The translations under genes and the position numbers were made by a program. Positions 12,306 through 21,997 of a stretch of 64,000 bases of DNA are shown here, piece by piece. The stretch's first letter is position 1. Each line of letters begins with the position of its first letter. This DNA is from Prorocentrum cordatum (taxonomy: Eukaryota; Sar; Dinophyceae; Prorocentrales; Prorocentraceae): NCBI GenBank assembly GCA_963575745.1, contig CAUYUJ010003944.1, forward strand, positions 1-64,000. Direction: 5' to 3'. Under the pieces are notes generated by a model. It ran no database searches, had not been told where the DNA came from, and worked only from the letters and a program-made list of their open reading frames with translations.

Positions 12306-12513
12306 AGAACTGGGTACCCCCCATGATTCTTGACGCACCCAGGGGTGTGCAGTGCGCGCATGCTCCTGCCCCATCCTGCATTCCACTCGGGCGCCCATAT
12401 CATCCCCAGCCAAGCCGGACCCCATCCAAATATTATCCGCAAGACGAAGTGCGCGGGCGAGCGCCGCGGCGCGCGCGCGCGGGAATCCTGTAAACGAGCG
12501 CTTCTCAAGGATA

Positions 12514-13533
12514 TCAAAATCGAATGCGCGGGCCGCCCTGGCCGACGAGGTGCCTCGACCTGTGGCCGCGGTCGCGATCGCGCCGATCTGGCAGTTGGCG
12601 GAAGCGTTCTGCCGGGGCAGATTCGGCCCGCTGCGGCAGGCCTCGCGGCGTGGAGACTCGACCCCCAACGTCGAGCACTGGCGCGGCGCGCCCGGGCGCC
12701 CAGACGGACGGCGGCCCGCCGACAAAGCCCCGCGCACCGCCTGGCAGGCGCAGCTTGAAGCCTGGGCGCGGCGCGAGGCTCGCGAGGCGGCCGCCCGGCG
12801 CGCCGACTTCGCCCACGCCTGGCTGAAATGGACTGCTGGCCCCAGCTCGACAGCGGGCAGCCCGCGCGGCCGCCCGAAGGCTCGCAAATTCACTGGCGGG
12901 CGGGCGCCCGCGCGACGCTCCGCGCAGCCCGGCGACGGCGCCAGCTGCGGCGCCCAGGTGGGCGGCGCTGGCGGAGCGGCAGCGCCGCGCGCCCGACGCG
13001 CTCGAGACAGCCCCGCGCGAGCCCCGCCCGCGCGCTGGCGCGACGACGCCCAATCCGCGGAACCCGCGGCGGACTAAGATCGCGGGCGCCTGGGCTGACA
13101 GCCAACGCGGCATCGCCCAAGGGTTTGCGCATTGGCGGCCCTTGCCTCGATTTAGGTGCCACCCCATGGCCGCGTCGAACGCCTCTGCAAGCTGCGCCCC
13201 GCCCCTCGCCGCCTCTGGAACCTCGCCTGCCACGTCGGCCACGCCGCGGGCCCGCGGCGTCAAATCGTTAGCGCAGAGGCCCCCCCTTAAGCGATCGCAC
13301 GCGGATCTAGCGCGCCAGAACCACGGGCGCGGAGGGGGGGGAACCGCCAGGGCGCAGCTGGTAGCAGGCAGCGGGCTGGCAACCATGCCCCAAGAATAGC
13401 GCGCCCGACGCGGGCCCGGCGATTGGCCGCGCGCGCCCTCTCGCGGCAGGCCTGGCGACCCACGCGGGCGCCCCTGCGCGGGCCACGCCCCGTGGAGTTC
13501 CCAGGTCGACGCCGTCGATCGCTGCGCCGACAA
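12514..13533 (-). pseudogene. LINE-type reverse transcriptase fragment, catalytic motif mutated
   Basis: A 339-codon open frame whose upstream half resembles the palm of non-LTR reverse transcriptases as found in dinoflagellate LINEs. A segment reading SACDRLRGG-LCANDLTPRARG sits where such enzymes carry a YADDL-type catalytic box. Here Tyr is Cys and the first Asp is Asn (codons at 13,264-13,275), so the metal-binding pair is broken. It is followed by AFDAAMGWHLNRGKGRQ, like the segment after the YADD box in LINE RTs, and by FRGLGVVA. No start codon or intact upstream fingers domain is visible. With the ORF1-like piece at 14,578-15,229 on the same strand it is probably one dead LINE. High GC keeps frames open, so the full length of the ORF is not evidence in itself. 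Confidence 0.55.
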
Positions 13534-14577
13534 ACGCCAGCGAAAAAGGCCACGGCGGCCTCCCCGCAGATCCCCGACGTCGCGATTATGTCAGAGTGTC
13601 GACCCCCTGGCCCCTTCCACGGGGCGGCTTCTCATCTTGCATAATTTCCCATTGCCCGGGGGCACGGGTGCATCCCCGCGGGGGCGGAAATTGCAAGGAC
13701 AAATCGCGTCGCTGTTTTCTCGGCGCGAGGGGGCATGGGGCGCGCGCCCCCGCCAGTCCCGTCGGCGCGCCGCTGGGCGTCTTCCCCTGCCGGGCCGCGG
13801 CGCCAGCGGGCGAACGGCCGCGCGCGGCCGGCGCGGGCGCGGCGCGGCATGGGCAGGAGCCCTTGCGCCGACGCCCCATCGGCCCGGCGCCCCCGCCCAG
13901 CTCGGGGCGCAGGCGACCATCGGGCTCCGCCATATCGGAAGGCCGCCCGCAGCCGGCCCTCGCCGCAGAGCGTCGTCGGCCCGGCCATGCAGCGCCCGCG
14001 GCAGCATGCGCAACTCCTCGACCGACCATCCGCCCTGCCCCCGCAGGCCCAGGACGACGCCAACACCAATTTCGGCAGTGCGCCACCACCGAGGGAAGAA
14101 GATCCCGATCTCGGCGATGGCGGTAGTATTATGGCTCCCAAGGTAGCCGAAACATTACCACCGACGCCGAGATCTAGGATCGTCTCCCCCCTGCGGAGGC
14201 AGCCCCCGGCGCTGTTGGTTGCGCCCATTTACAGGCCTCCAATGTCCGGCCTTCTCTCGGCGGGGCACTCGCCGAAAGAGCTCGGCCACGAGGTCTGGCG
14301 CCCGCGGCCCCGGGCCCGGGGGCGCGGGCGCCCCGCCCATCTTCGCGCGGCGGGGCCGACCGCCCTCGCCAAAGCTGCCGCGGCGGGCCTTCGGAGAAGC
14401 GGCTGCGGATTGCGGGGCTCCCTGGTGGCGCTGAGCGGCGGCTCCTCCGCCCTGCGGCCCGACGCCGCCGGGCCCGCCGCCCGCCGCCGGATCGGTCGCG
14501 AGCTCGACCTCAAAAGCGCCGGCGCCCCGGATCCAACGGCGCAAACGGCCCTGATCGTTGGGCGAGCTCGCCCTGGC
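13534..14577. other. GC-rich interval between LINE fragments, no domain recognised
   Basis: By position it should hold the endonuclease and N-terminal RT parts of the minus-strand LINE, but no convincing motif is visible. Long frames on both strands are Ala/Arg/Pro-rich and best explained by composition. A patch around 14,100-14,250 has less biased composition. Confidence 0.35.
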
Positions 14578-15229
14578 TCAATCGCGCCAGGCCTTGCGTC
14601 GGCGACTGCGGGCGGCCACTGAACGTCTGCGCCGAGAGCCCGAGCGAGCGCCGCTGCGCTGCGAGCGGAGTGACCGCCTAAATCTCGCCACGGAGCCGCG
14701 CGGTAAAACGTCTAGCTGAGACGGCGCCCACCAGAGCAGCCCGGCCCCTTTCCACTCATGCTTTTTGAAACCATTGTTGAAAAACTCCGTGAAGAGCTCG
14801 AGAGGGTGCCATCTCGGCTGCCCCGATGGGGAAGGCGGCTGGGTCGGGCATGCTGTCGAAGCTGGCTTCTTCGGCGATGTCTTACACTGGTACACAGGCT
14901 TCGGCGATGGCGGGAGCCTTGTTGACCTCGTCGATGCCCTCACGGCGAGCATGCTGGTTTCCATCCGGTCTAACGATACGTCGGCGAAGATCGGCGACTT
15001 CAGACTCTGCATCATCATGTCTTGACTTGGTGGCGCGCTCGACGTTCTGAACAGCGGTAGCAACAGTGCGCGCCGTCGTAGAGTTGGAATCAAACATGGT
15101 CGCAGTGACATAGTTGTTGAGCTGGGCTACGAGTTCGTCGGCGAAAGACTGAACTGGCGTCGCCCAGCAGCTGATCCTCGCCCCTGCCCCTCGCCAGAGG
15201 GGGCGGCAGCAGCAGCAACCGAGCGCCAT
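14578..15229 (-). pseudogene. LINE ORF1-like fragment, frameshifted
   Basis: Two overlapping minus-strand frames look coding in turn. The upstream frame (15,229-14,882) gives a hydrophilic, likely helical segment with AVQNVERATKSRHDDAESEV and ADLRRRI followed by KAPAIAEA, resembling the coiled-coil N-terminal protein I associate with dinoflagellate LINE elements. The downstream frame (to 14,578) continues with LELFTEFFNNGFKKHEWKG. A frameshift near 14,880-14,900 separates them. Identification as ORF1 is by style and position upstream of the RT fragment, not by a diagnostic catalytic motif. It could instead be part of an unrelated gene. Confidence 0.35.
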
Positions 15230-15538
15230 GGGTCGGTGCCCTACTGAGGGTATGTGGGAGCTGCGGCCGCTGCCGCCGCACGGCCTCGCTCTCTGGCGCG
15301 CTCGCTGTTCTCGTCGAAGGCGGGCGCGCCCTCAAGTTCACACTCGAGCGGGGCGAAAGTGAAATGCTGAAGGGGAAAATGTCAAATAGCGGAGTCCTCC
15401 TTGGAAGCCGATGGGCATGGCGCGGTAGAACCACCAGGGAGGTGTTGACGTTGGCCAGATGGAGATGAACCTCCAGGTCGCCATTGCAATGCTCCTACTC
15501 CAGCTGCTGCGACGTCTCGCAGCTCATCCCGGAATCCT

Positions 15539-15970
15539 TCACCGCGGCGAACGGGTGTGCGACCGGGGCCAGGGCGGTGTCCACGAGGTCAACCCAGAGG
15601 GGCCACCCCGCTTTCCTAAGAAACCAGCAGCACGAGTTTGATGCCGATCCTGTCGTTTCCTTTCACTAGTCATTAGCAGCGCGGTGTCCACGTTCACGTT
15701 CTCGACGTGCGGGGTCGTAGTCACGTCTGGGTCGGCTGATGCCTCGACCACTGCGGCTGGTGCTGCAGTCGCCGACGGGGATCTCTTCAGTGAGGGCGTT
15801 GTCCATGGACAAGTCGGTGCGCGGCATGGCGCCGAGGAAATGAGAGGCACGATCTGCACCAGCACCACGGCGTAGAACACGAGAAGCGGCAGCTGCTTGA
15901 TGTAGATCTGGAGGCCCCGCACGAGGGCGAGGGACGGCGACAGGATCAGCTCAACCGTCGCGAAAGATAC
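15539..15970 (-). CDS. Hypothetical ORF with one hydrophobic segment
   Basis: The minus-strand frame contains an apparent membrane segment (LPLLVFYAVVLVQIVPLISS) followed by a Pro/Ala/Thr-rich hydrophilic tail, ending at 15,539. About 120 bases upstream, 16,086-16,106 reads on the minus strand as a spliced-leader-like string differing at three of 21 positions, which is why the frame is listed. The start is uncertain: no ATG lies near the beginning of the open frame and a stop separates it from the leader-like site. Function unknown; it may be a chance frame or one exon. Confidence 0.25.
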   Translation of the reverse strand, partial: VSFATVELILSPSLALVRGLQIYIKQLPLLVFYAVVLVQIVPLISSAPCRAPTCPWTTPSLKRSPSATAAPAAVVEASADPDVTTTPHVENVNVDTALLMTSERKRQDRHQTRAAGFLGKRGGPSGLTSWTPPWPRSHTRSPR

Positions 15971-16114
15971 GGAAGCCTAGAAAGCGCGCAGCGGGCGCCA
16001 GCTCTTCCGTGAGTGGTGCTGGAAATTGTGGGGGGGACCGTCCTCGGCCGAGCGGCCTCCATGTGGCCGCGCAACGACATGGAGACTTGACCCAAAATGG
16101 CGCCGGGACAGGGG

Positions 16115-16197
16115 GCAAGAGGAGGAGGAGGAGGAGGAGGAGGAGGAGGAGGAGGAGGAGGAGGAGGAGGAGGAGGAGGAGGGGGGACGGGGGGAGA
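16115..16197. repeat. (GGA)n microsatellite
   Basis: About 25 consecutive GGA triplets ending in a G-tract. Confidence 0.95.
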
Positions 16198-16360
16198 GGG
16201 GAAAGGTTCAGCAGGAGGAGCATATGAAGGGAGGAGGGCTGCCCGAGGGCAATGCGGTGGCAGTCGCTCCGCATGGGCATGAGGCGGTGCAGCAGGCGGC
16301 ATTTCCAGACCCTTGAGGACATGTTTTTGTTCGTGACGTCTACCCACAGAGGTCTCAACA

Positions 16361-16666
16361 CATCCCGAGTCGTTGTTTGACGGTCCCCGAGTCCGGTAAA
16401 GGCCCCAAGATGCCGAAAACAAAGGAAAACAGGCCGTCGTGACCTTGTCATGACCCGAGGGGGGGAGCAAACTACTTCGCATGAGTTTGATGCCAGCGAT
16501 TGGAAAATACATTGGGCCCGTCAGTGGACCAGCCTTGCGCACTGACGCAGAAGCTCTGATGCTCCTTATGTGTTGCGGCCCAGCTCATGACGCCAGTCCA
16601 TGCCCACCCCGTCCCGTCGCTAGGAGCTTCGCAACCCCCTATGATGGTGGGATGGGGAGACGGTCC
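16361..16666 (+). repeat. 306-bp duplicated block, copy 1
   Basis: Matches 18,988-19,292 along its length: GAGTCGTTGTTTGACGG, GACCTTGTCATG, CTACTTCGCATGA, GTCAGTGGACCAGCCTTGC, GAAGCTCTGATGCT and CCCCTATGATGGTGGGATGG, in the same order and orientation. No gene recognised. The end with the GTCGTTGTTTGACGG motif is echoed more weakly at 33,600-33,670. Confidence 0.9.
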
Positions 16667-16888
16667 TGGGGGCCTGAAACAGCGAAGAACCTGCCGTCAC
16701 AGTGTTTCATGACCCGAGGGGGTCTGAGGAGGCGGCGCAGCAAGCGGCATGCTCTCCAGGGAGATCCGCCGCCCACCGCGCTGAGCGCCAGCGGCCGATG
16801 GACGTGAAGGAGCAGAGCAGAGGCCCGCACGGGCAGGGAGGGAGAGGGAGGGCGGAAAGGACGACGTAGAAGAGACAGGGAGAGAAGG

Positions 16889-16986
16889 AGGAGGAGGAGG
16901 AGGAGGAGGAGGAGGAGGAGGAGGAGGAGTAGGAGGAGGAGGAGGAGCAGCAGCAGCAGCAGGAGGAGGGGGAGGGGGAGGAGGAC
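16889..16986. repeat. (GGA)n microsatellite with GCA interruption
   Basis: GGA triplets with a short run of GCA triplets near 16,948. Confidence 0.95.
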
Positions 16987-17117
16987 AAGCTAGGTGCGTT
17001 CGCGTCATATCTGACACCCCACCCACCCCTCCCATCCCCTACCATGGCGTAGAGCGCCTCTGTATTCGCACACTCGGATGTCGCAACATGGCGTAGCATT
17101 ACATGCCATAGCATTGT

Positions 17118-17465
17118 GTTGAGGATCAATGCGTAGCATGACATAGCATCGTGTGGCGACGCCCCAGCGTGAGGAGGGGGGTTCTGCGGCCCCATAATTA
17201 CACGAATCGGCACCGAATGTGTAATCACTTCCGATTGTTATTACTGAACGCCATTTTCCGGATGTTGGGGCCTATTTGGAAGGACCGAAAGCCGTGCCGT
17301 GGCATACCACTGGAAATAATGACGCCAACGCTGCAGCGGGAGCACGAATCGGAACGAGCGGAAGCGCGGAAAATAGGCCAGCGCTGCAGCGGGAGCACGA
17401 TTCGGAACGAGCGGTAGACCAAAAATGAGGCCAGCGCTTCAGCGAGATCAGCATCTTGAAAACAC
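17118..17465 (+). repeat. 350-bp tandem duplication, unit 1, with 54-bp minisatellite
   Basis: Unit 1 (17,118-17,465) and unit 2 (17,512-17,860) share TGGCGACGCCCCA, TTCTGCGGCCCC, ACACGAATCG-CACCGAATGT, GCCGTGGCAT and then about three units of a 54-bp repeat built on GCTGCAGCGGGAGCACGATT plus CGGAACGAGCGG. The same 54-bp repeat occurs inverted at 34,760-34,985. Confidence 0.9.
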
Positions 17466-17511
17466 AAAGAAAAAAACAAACAAACAAGCGCGGGAACGCG
17501 AACATGAGGAC

Positions 17512-17860
17512 GCGTAGCCTGACACAGCATGACGTGGCGACGCCCCAATGTGGGGGGTGGGCTTCTGCGGCCCCAAAAATACACGAATCGACACCGAATG
17601 TGTAATCACTTCGGGTGTTTTTTTTTTCCGGGGGCCATTTTATAGGTTTTGAGTCCCATGTGGAAGGATTGAAAACCATGCCGTGGCATGGCGCTGGAAA
17701 TAATGACGCCATCGCTGCAGCGGGAGCACGATTCGGAACGAGCGGAAGCGCGGAAATCAGGTTAGCTCTGCAGCGGGAGCACGATTCGGAATGAGCGGTA
17801 GCCCGATAATGAGGCCAGCGCTTCAGTGAGAGCAGCATTTTGAAACAAAAACCCAGCGAA
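17512..17860 (+). repeat. 350-bp tandem duplication, unit 2
   Basis: See unit 1. The main differences are a T-run near 17,620 and substitutions in the 54-bp units. The tail AGCAGCATTTTGAAACAAAAAC also ends the inverted copy near 34,760. Confidence 0.9.
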
Positions 17861-17979
17861 CACCCAACTTCCAAGAATCCAGTGTAAAAAATCCGTAAAC
17901 GGAGGGGGGCCAAACAATCCCCAGACGCCTCCAGGGCAGAGAGGGAGTTGTAACCATTCATATTATGTAACTGTGGGGG

Positions 17980-18255
17980 AGGAGGAGGAGGAGGAGGAGG
18001 AGGAGGAGGGAGAGGAAAAGGAGGATGAGGAGGAGGAGGGGGAGGAGGAGGAATAGGAGGAGGAGGAGGAGGAGGAGGAGGAGGAGGAGGAGGAAGAGGA
18101 GGCGGAGGCTGAAGGGAGGAGGCGGGGGCGGAAGGGAGGAGGAGGAGTAGGAGGAGGAGGAGGAGGAGGAGGAAGAGAAAGGGGCAGCAGCATCGGCAGC
18201 AGCAGGAGGAGGAGGAGGGGGAGCAGCAGGAGGAGGAGGAGGAGGAGGCAAAAAG
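17980..18255. repeat. (GGA)n-rich microsatellite
   Basis: GGA triplets with AGA, GCA and GGC interruptions over about 275 bp. Confidence 0.9.
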
Positions 18256-18987
18256 AGGGACGATGGAGGGAGGGAGGGCGGGAGGGGCCAGGGAGCGGAG
18301 CCGGCCTCCTCCACACGAAGCTCGTGAACACCCGCAAGGATGGACATGCCGGCGTGGAGTGTCACCGGCCTGCCCGCGGACGGCGCGGAGAAGCAGCAGC
18401 AGGCGGACGGAGGCGCTTCGGCCTGGGAAAGGAGCAGGACGTGCCGCACGCGGTCGCCGGCACGATCTCGGCGCGCTCTGGAACCAGCAGGCAGACAGCC
18501 CAGGGAGGCGAGAACGCGGGCGGGGACGACGAGGACGTGGTGACATGTGGAAGAGCAGTTGGTGGAGGCAGGCGCAGCGTGGAGGACGTGAGGGGGGGCC
18601 CGAAGGAGGAGCACTCACGCACTCATGCTTGTTCTGCTCTGCCCACTCTAGGGTTTGAAGAAACAGGAGGCGCGGCAGGAGGTGCAGGACAAACGGGAGA
18701 GGGATGGACGAGGAGGAGGAGGTGGGTAGAAAAGGGGAGTGGAGGCTTGGAAGCGGCTGGAGGGTCTGCGCTGGATGAGCCCTGAGAGAATCGGTCAAGA
18801 GTCCAGAGGGGAGACGAGGGCCAACCCGATCAAACTCGGAACCTCCTGGGGTCGAAGCTGACCAGCTTTTCGAGCCGCGTCCAGCCGTGGCGCTGATGGG
18901 CCCCCCTCTTCCCAGAACCCCGATGTCATGTCTGATTCATAACGTCGACCTCGAGAGGTCTCGACCCACTCCCCTGGATTAGTTTTT
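18256..18987. other. Anonymous DNA, no gene recognised
   Basis: Mixed-composition sequence after the GGA array. Frames up to about 150 codons exist but resemble no family. The AACGTCGACCTCGAGAGGTC stretch near 18,940 is loosely shared with 33,600 and 57,655. Confidence 0.4.
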
Positions 18988-19292
18988 CATCCTGAGTCGT
19001 TGTTTGACGGCCCCGAGGCCGGGTAAGGGCCCCCAAAGGCCGAACATAGCGAAAAACAGCCCGTAGTGACCTTGTCATGGCCCGAAGGGGGAGCAGGCTG
19101 CTTCGCATGATATTGATATCAACGAATGGAGACTGAGTTGGATCCGTCAGTGGATCAGCCTTGCACGCTGGCGTAGAAGCTCTGATGCTTCTTATTGGCT
19201 GCGGCCCGGCTCATGACGTCAGTCCATGTCCACCCCGTCCCGTCTCCAGGAACTTCGCATCCCCCCTATGATGGTGGGATGGGGAGACGGTC
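18988..19292 (+). repeat. 306-bp duplicated block, copy 2
   Basis: Direct repeat of 16,361-16,666. Confidence 0.9.
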
Positions 19293-19464
19293 CGCCGCCC
19301 CATGCGCTGCACGTACTGCGCTGGGTTTCTCCCTCCTCTCTGCTGGGCTGGGCAGACCTCGGCCCCCCTCGGCAGGCTCCAGGTGGATGGTGCCGCTTGC
19401 TCCTCCTCCGGGTGCCCTCGGGCAGCGAGGTCCTGGCCTTGCTGTGGTCCCACGGGAGGGGGGG

Positions 19465-19630
19465 TCCTCCTCCACCACCTCCACGTCCTCCTCCTCCTCC
19501 TCCTCCTCCTCCTCCACCTCCACCTCCACCTCCTTTTCCTCCTTCTGTTCTTCCTCCTCCTCCTCCTCCTTATCCTGCTTATCCTCCTTATCCTCCTTCT
19601 CCTCCTCCTCCTCCTCCATATCCTCCTTCT
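19465..19630. repeat. (TCC)n microsatellite
   Basis: TCC triplets with ACC, TTA and TTC variants. Confidence 0.9.
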
Positions 19631-19667
19631 TATCCCCCTGCGCCATTCCTTTTCCTTATAAGCAACT

Positions 19668-20545
19668 CCTTCCTGTCGAACCCTGAAGCCCGTCGAAAGG
19701 GCAGGCCAGGCGCTTCGCCTGAGACTTCCTCACCACCTCTGATCCTGAAGCTTGGGAGTTGCATCAGTTTTGCGGATGGAAGGCTGATGGTTTTCAACAT
19801 GTGGTTTTCGCCTTCGCGCCGCGAACATTTGGTTAAAACATGGAACCTTCACGGATGGAGGGCGGGTGGTTTTCACAATGTAGATCTCGCCTCAGCGCCG
19901 CGCAAATACGTGATCACAAATGCACGAGCTTCACGAGTTGAGGGCGGGTGGTTTTCAAAATGCAATTCTCGCTTCAGCGCCGCGCCCATTCGTGTTAAAT
20001 AATTGCGAGAGGGACTGCCAGATGGAGGGCGGGTGGTTTTCAATATGTGGCTCTCGCAAGAGCGCCGCGCACATTCGCTCAACAAACGAAGGGGATCATG
20101 GATGGGGGCTTTTTTTGCGAAGCGTGGCTCTCGACTTAGCGCCGCGCACACTCGTCTCAAACATTGCAAGAGCTTCTTTGGCTCTCACAGTGAATCTCCC
20201 AGCTACCATGTTTTGGCACGATGACGGACTGTACAGGCGCAACAATTACGGTGATTGGCGGTGCTGAATTCCAAGGAATGGTGTGCTGGCACGATTCAGG
20301 ATCATCAACACGCAGCAGCAACGATGCTTCGCAGCGTTGAAGTCCAAGGAGCAGTACCCTGGCACACTTCTGGATTTTTCAAGCGGCTCTCTTCCCATGG
20401 GACACTTCCCCCAATGAACATGGAGTCCGCGCAGTGGCCTATGAAGAGTGAGCTTGGAGGGGTGCTTCATTGCCATATCGTTGATGGGGCTTGAGTTTGC
20501 ACTGGTCCTCCCCCTCCACTTTCGCATCCTCCTCCTCCTCCTTTC
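19668..20545 (+). repeat. Segmental duplication unit 1 with 80-bp minisatellite
   Basis: Begins with CTTCCTGTCGAACCCTGAAG and GGCGCTTCGCCT, then five or so units of about 80 bp built on GGATGGAGGGCGGGTGGTTTTC plus CAGCGCCGCGCACATTCG, then a unique tail with CACGATTCAGGATCATCAA and GTTGAAGTCCAAGGA, and finally a short TCC tract. The same order is found at 20,577-21,225 with fewer 80-bp units. Confidence 0.85.
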
Positions 20546-20576
20546 CCTCCTTCATTTCTTTGCCTTCTAAATAACA

Positions 20577-21225
20577 CCTCCCTGTCATTCCCCGAGGCCG
20601 GTCGAAAAGGGCGGGCCTGGCGTTTCGCCTCACCATTTCTGATCATGAAGATTGACAGTTGCAACAATTTCACATATTGTCGTCGGGTGGTTTTGGACAT
20701 GTGGCTCTCACCTTAGCGACGTGCACACTCGATTTTTGTAAGCTTGAATACGCTTCACGGATGGAGGGCGGGTGGTTTTGAGCACGTGGTTCTCGCCTCA
20801 GCGCCGCGCACATTCGTCTTAGAAACCTGAACGAGCCTTACGGATGGAAGGCGGCTCCTTTTCAACAAATGGCTCTTGCACTGTCGCCATGCGCAATCAT
20901 GTTAACAAAATCTTCAAAGTTTCTCATGGCAGCCGTCCCGTGACTGATGCTTCTTTTTTGTACGATGTCGGACTGTCGAAGCGCACTTGCTTTGTTGATT
21001 CGTGGTGTGCAACTCATAGCACGGTTCAGGATCGTCAAGACGCAACTTTGGCGATGATTCGTGGCGTTGAAGTCTCAGGAATGGTGTTCTGGCACATTTC
21101 AGGGTGCCCAGTTGATTGTCTTCCAACGTGGCACTTCCCTCGGTGAGCATGAATCTTTGTAGGGGCCTCAGAAAGAGGGAGCTGGAAGGGATGGCCTTGG
21201 GTTTACACTGGTCCTCCTCATCCTC
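20577..21225 (+). repeat. Segmental duplication unit 2
   Basis: Matches unit 1: CCTCCCTGTCATTCCCCGAGG, GGCGTTTCGCCT, about three 80-bp units, then GGTTCAGGATCGTCAAGACGC, GTTGAAGTCTCAGGAATGGT and a TCC tract beginning near 21,212. Confidence 0.85.
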
Positions 21226-21605
21226 CTCCTCCTGCCTCACCTCCTCCTCCTCCTCCTCCTCCTCCTGCCTCACCTCCTCCTCCTCCTCCTCCTCGTGCTC
21301 CTCCTCCTCCTCCTCCTCATCCTCCTGCCTCTCCTCTTGCTTATCCTCTCCTCCTCCTCCTCCTCCTCCTGCCTCCTCCTTCTCCTCTCCTCCTCCTCCT
21401 CTCTCTCCTCCTCCTCTCCTCTGCTCCTCCTTCCTCCTCTTCTCCTCGCCTCCTCCTCCTCCTCTCCTCTCTCCTTCTCCTCCTCCTCCTCCTCCCCTCC
21501 TCCGCTCCTTCCTCTCCGCCTCCCTCCTCCTCTCCTCCTCCTCCCTCTCCTCCTCCTCGTGCTGCCTCTCTTCCTCCTCCTCCGCCTCCTCCTGTGGCTC
21601 CTGGC
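21205..21605. repeat. (TCC)n-rich microsatellite
   Basis: Long TCC array with CTC, TGC and TTC interruptions, about 400 bp. Confidence 0.9.
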
Positions 21606-21997
21606 TCGGGGCAAGCGCCACGTTGGCGCTCGGCTGCCCGCGCCACGGGCCCGGCGAAGGCGCCGACGGCCCCGCGGCCGAGCCGCTGCCACGGCGAGCG
21701 CCGAGTCAGGGAGCAGGGCCGCGTGTCTGGGGGGCCTGCGTTTCACCCCCACAGCGACAACCAAGACCACGCGAACGGCGATGTCGCTTGACGGTGATGC
21801 TGGAAATCGAACTGTAGGAAATCACGAACCACACTTCCCCACATTTCCGATCTGCGGACGCATCGAACGAAAACGACACAGCGAATTGCATGAAAGTGCG
21901 AGCCGCGCGTTGCCACAATACTGAAACCTACATCGCCGTTAACTGCATCGCCGTTAGCGCGTCTACGGGATAAGCCAGGGGCGGATGGTGTATAGTG

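Larger units (their letters stand above)
6640..12430. repeat. Composite region of reiterated modules
   Basis: A few diverged modules are copied repeatedly: a module of about 290 bp (8637-8922, 8923-9222, 10058-10350, plus fragments near 6830-7010 and 10650-10890), a module of about 450 bp (7010-7510, 9225-9680, 10885-11275), an array of GATTGCACCACATA-like units (8313-8372, 9703-9815, 11281-11370, 12175-12305), and a tail containing TCTGCCCCATC...CATCCCAG (near 7610, 8470, 9910, 12370). Module order is similar from copy to copy, so this looks like amplification of a longer ancestral unit. Chance frames dominate; no gene seen. Confidence 0.75.

Noticed and set aside
12352-13077. A plus-strand ORF opposite the LINE RT fragment
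   Set aside because: Ala/Arg-rich composition in GC-rich DNA. The RT-like motifs lie on the minus strand.
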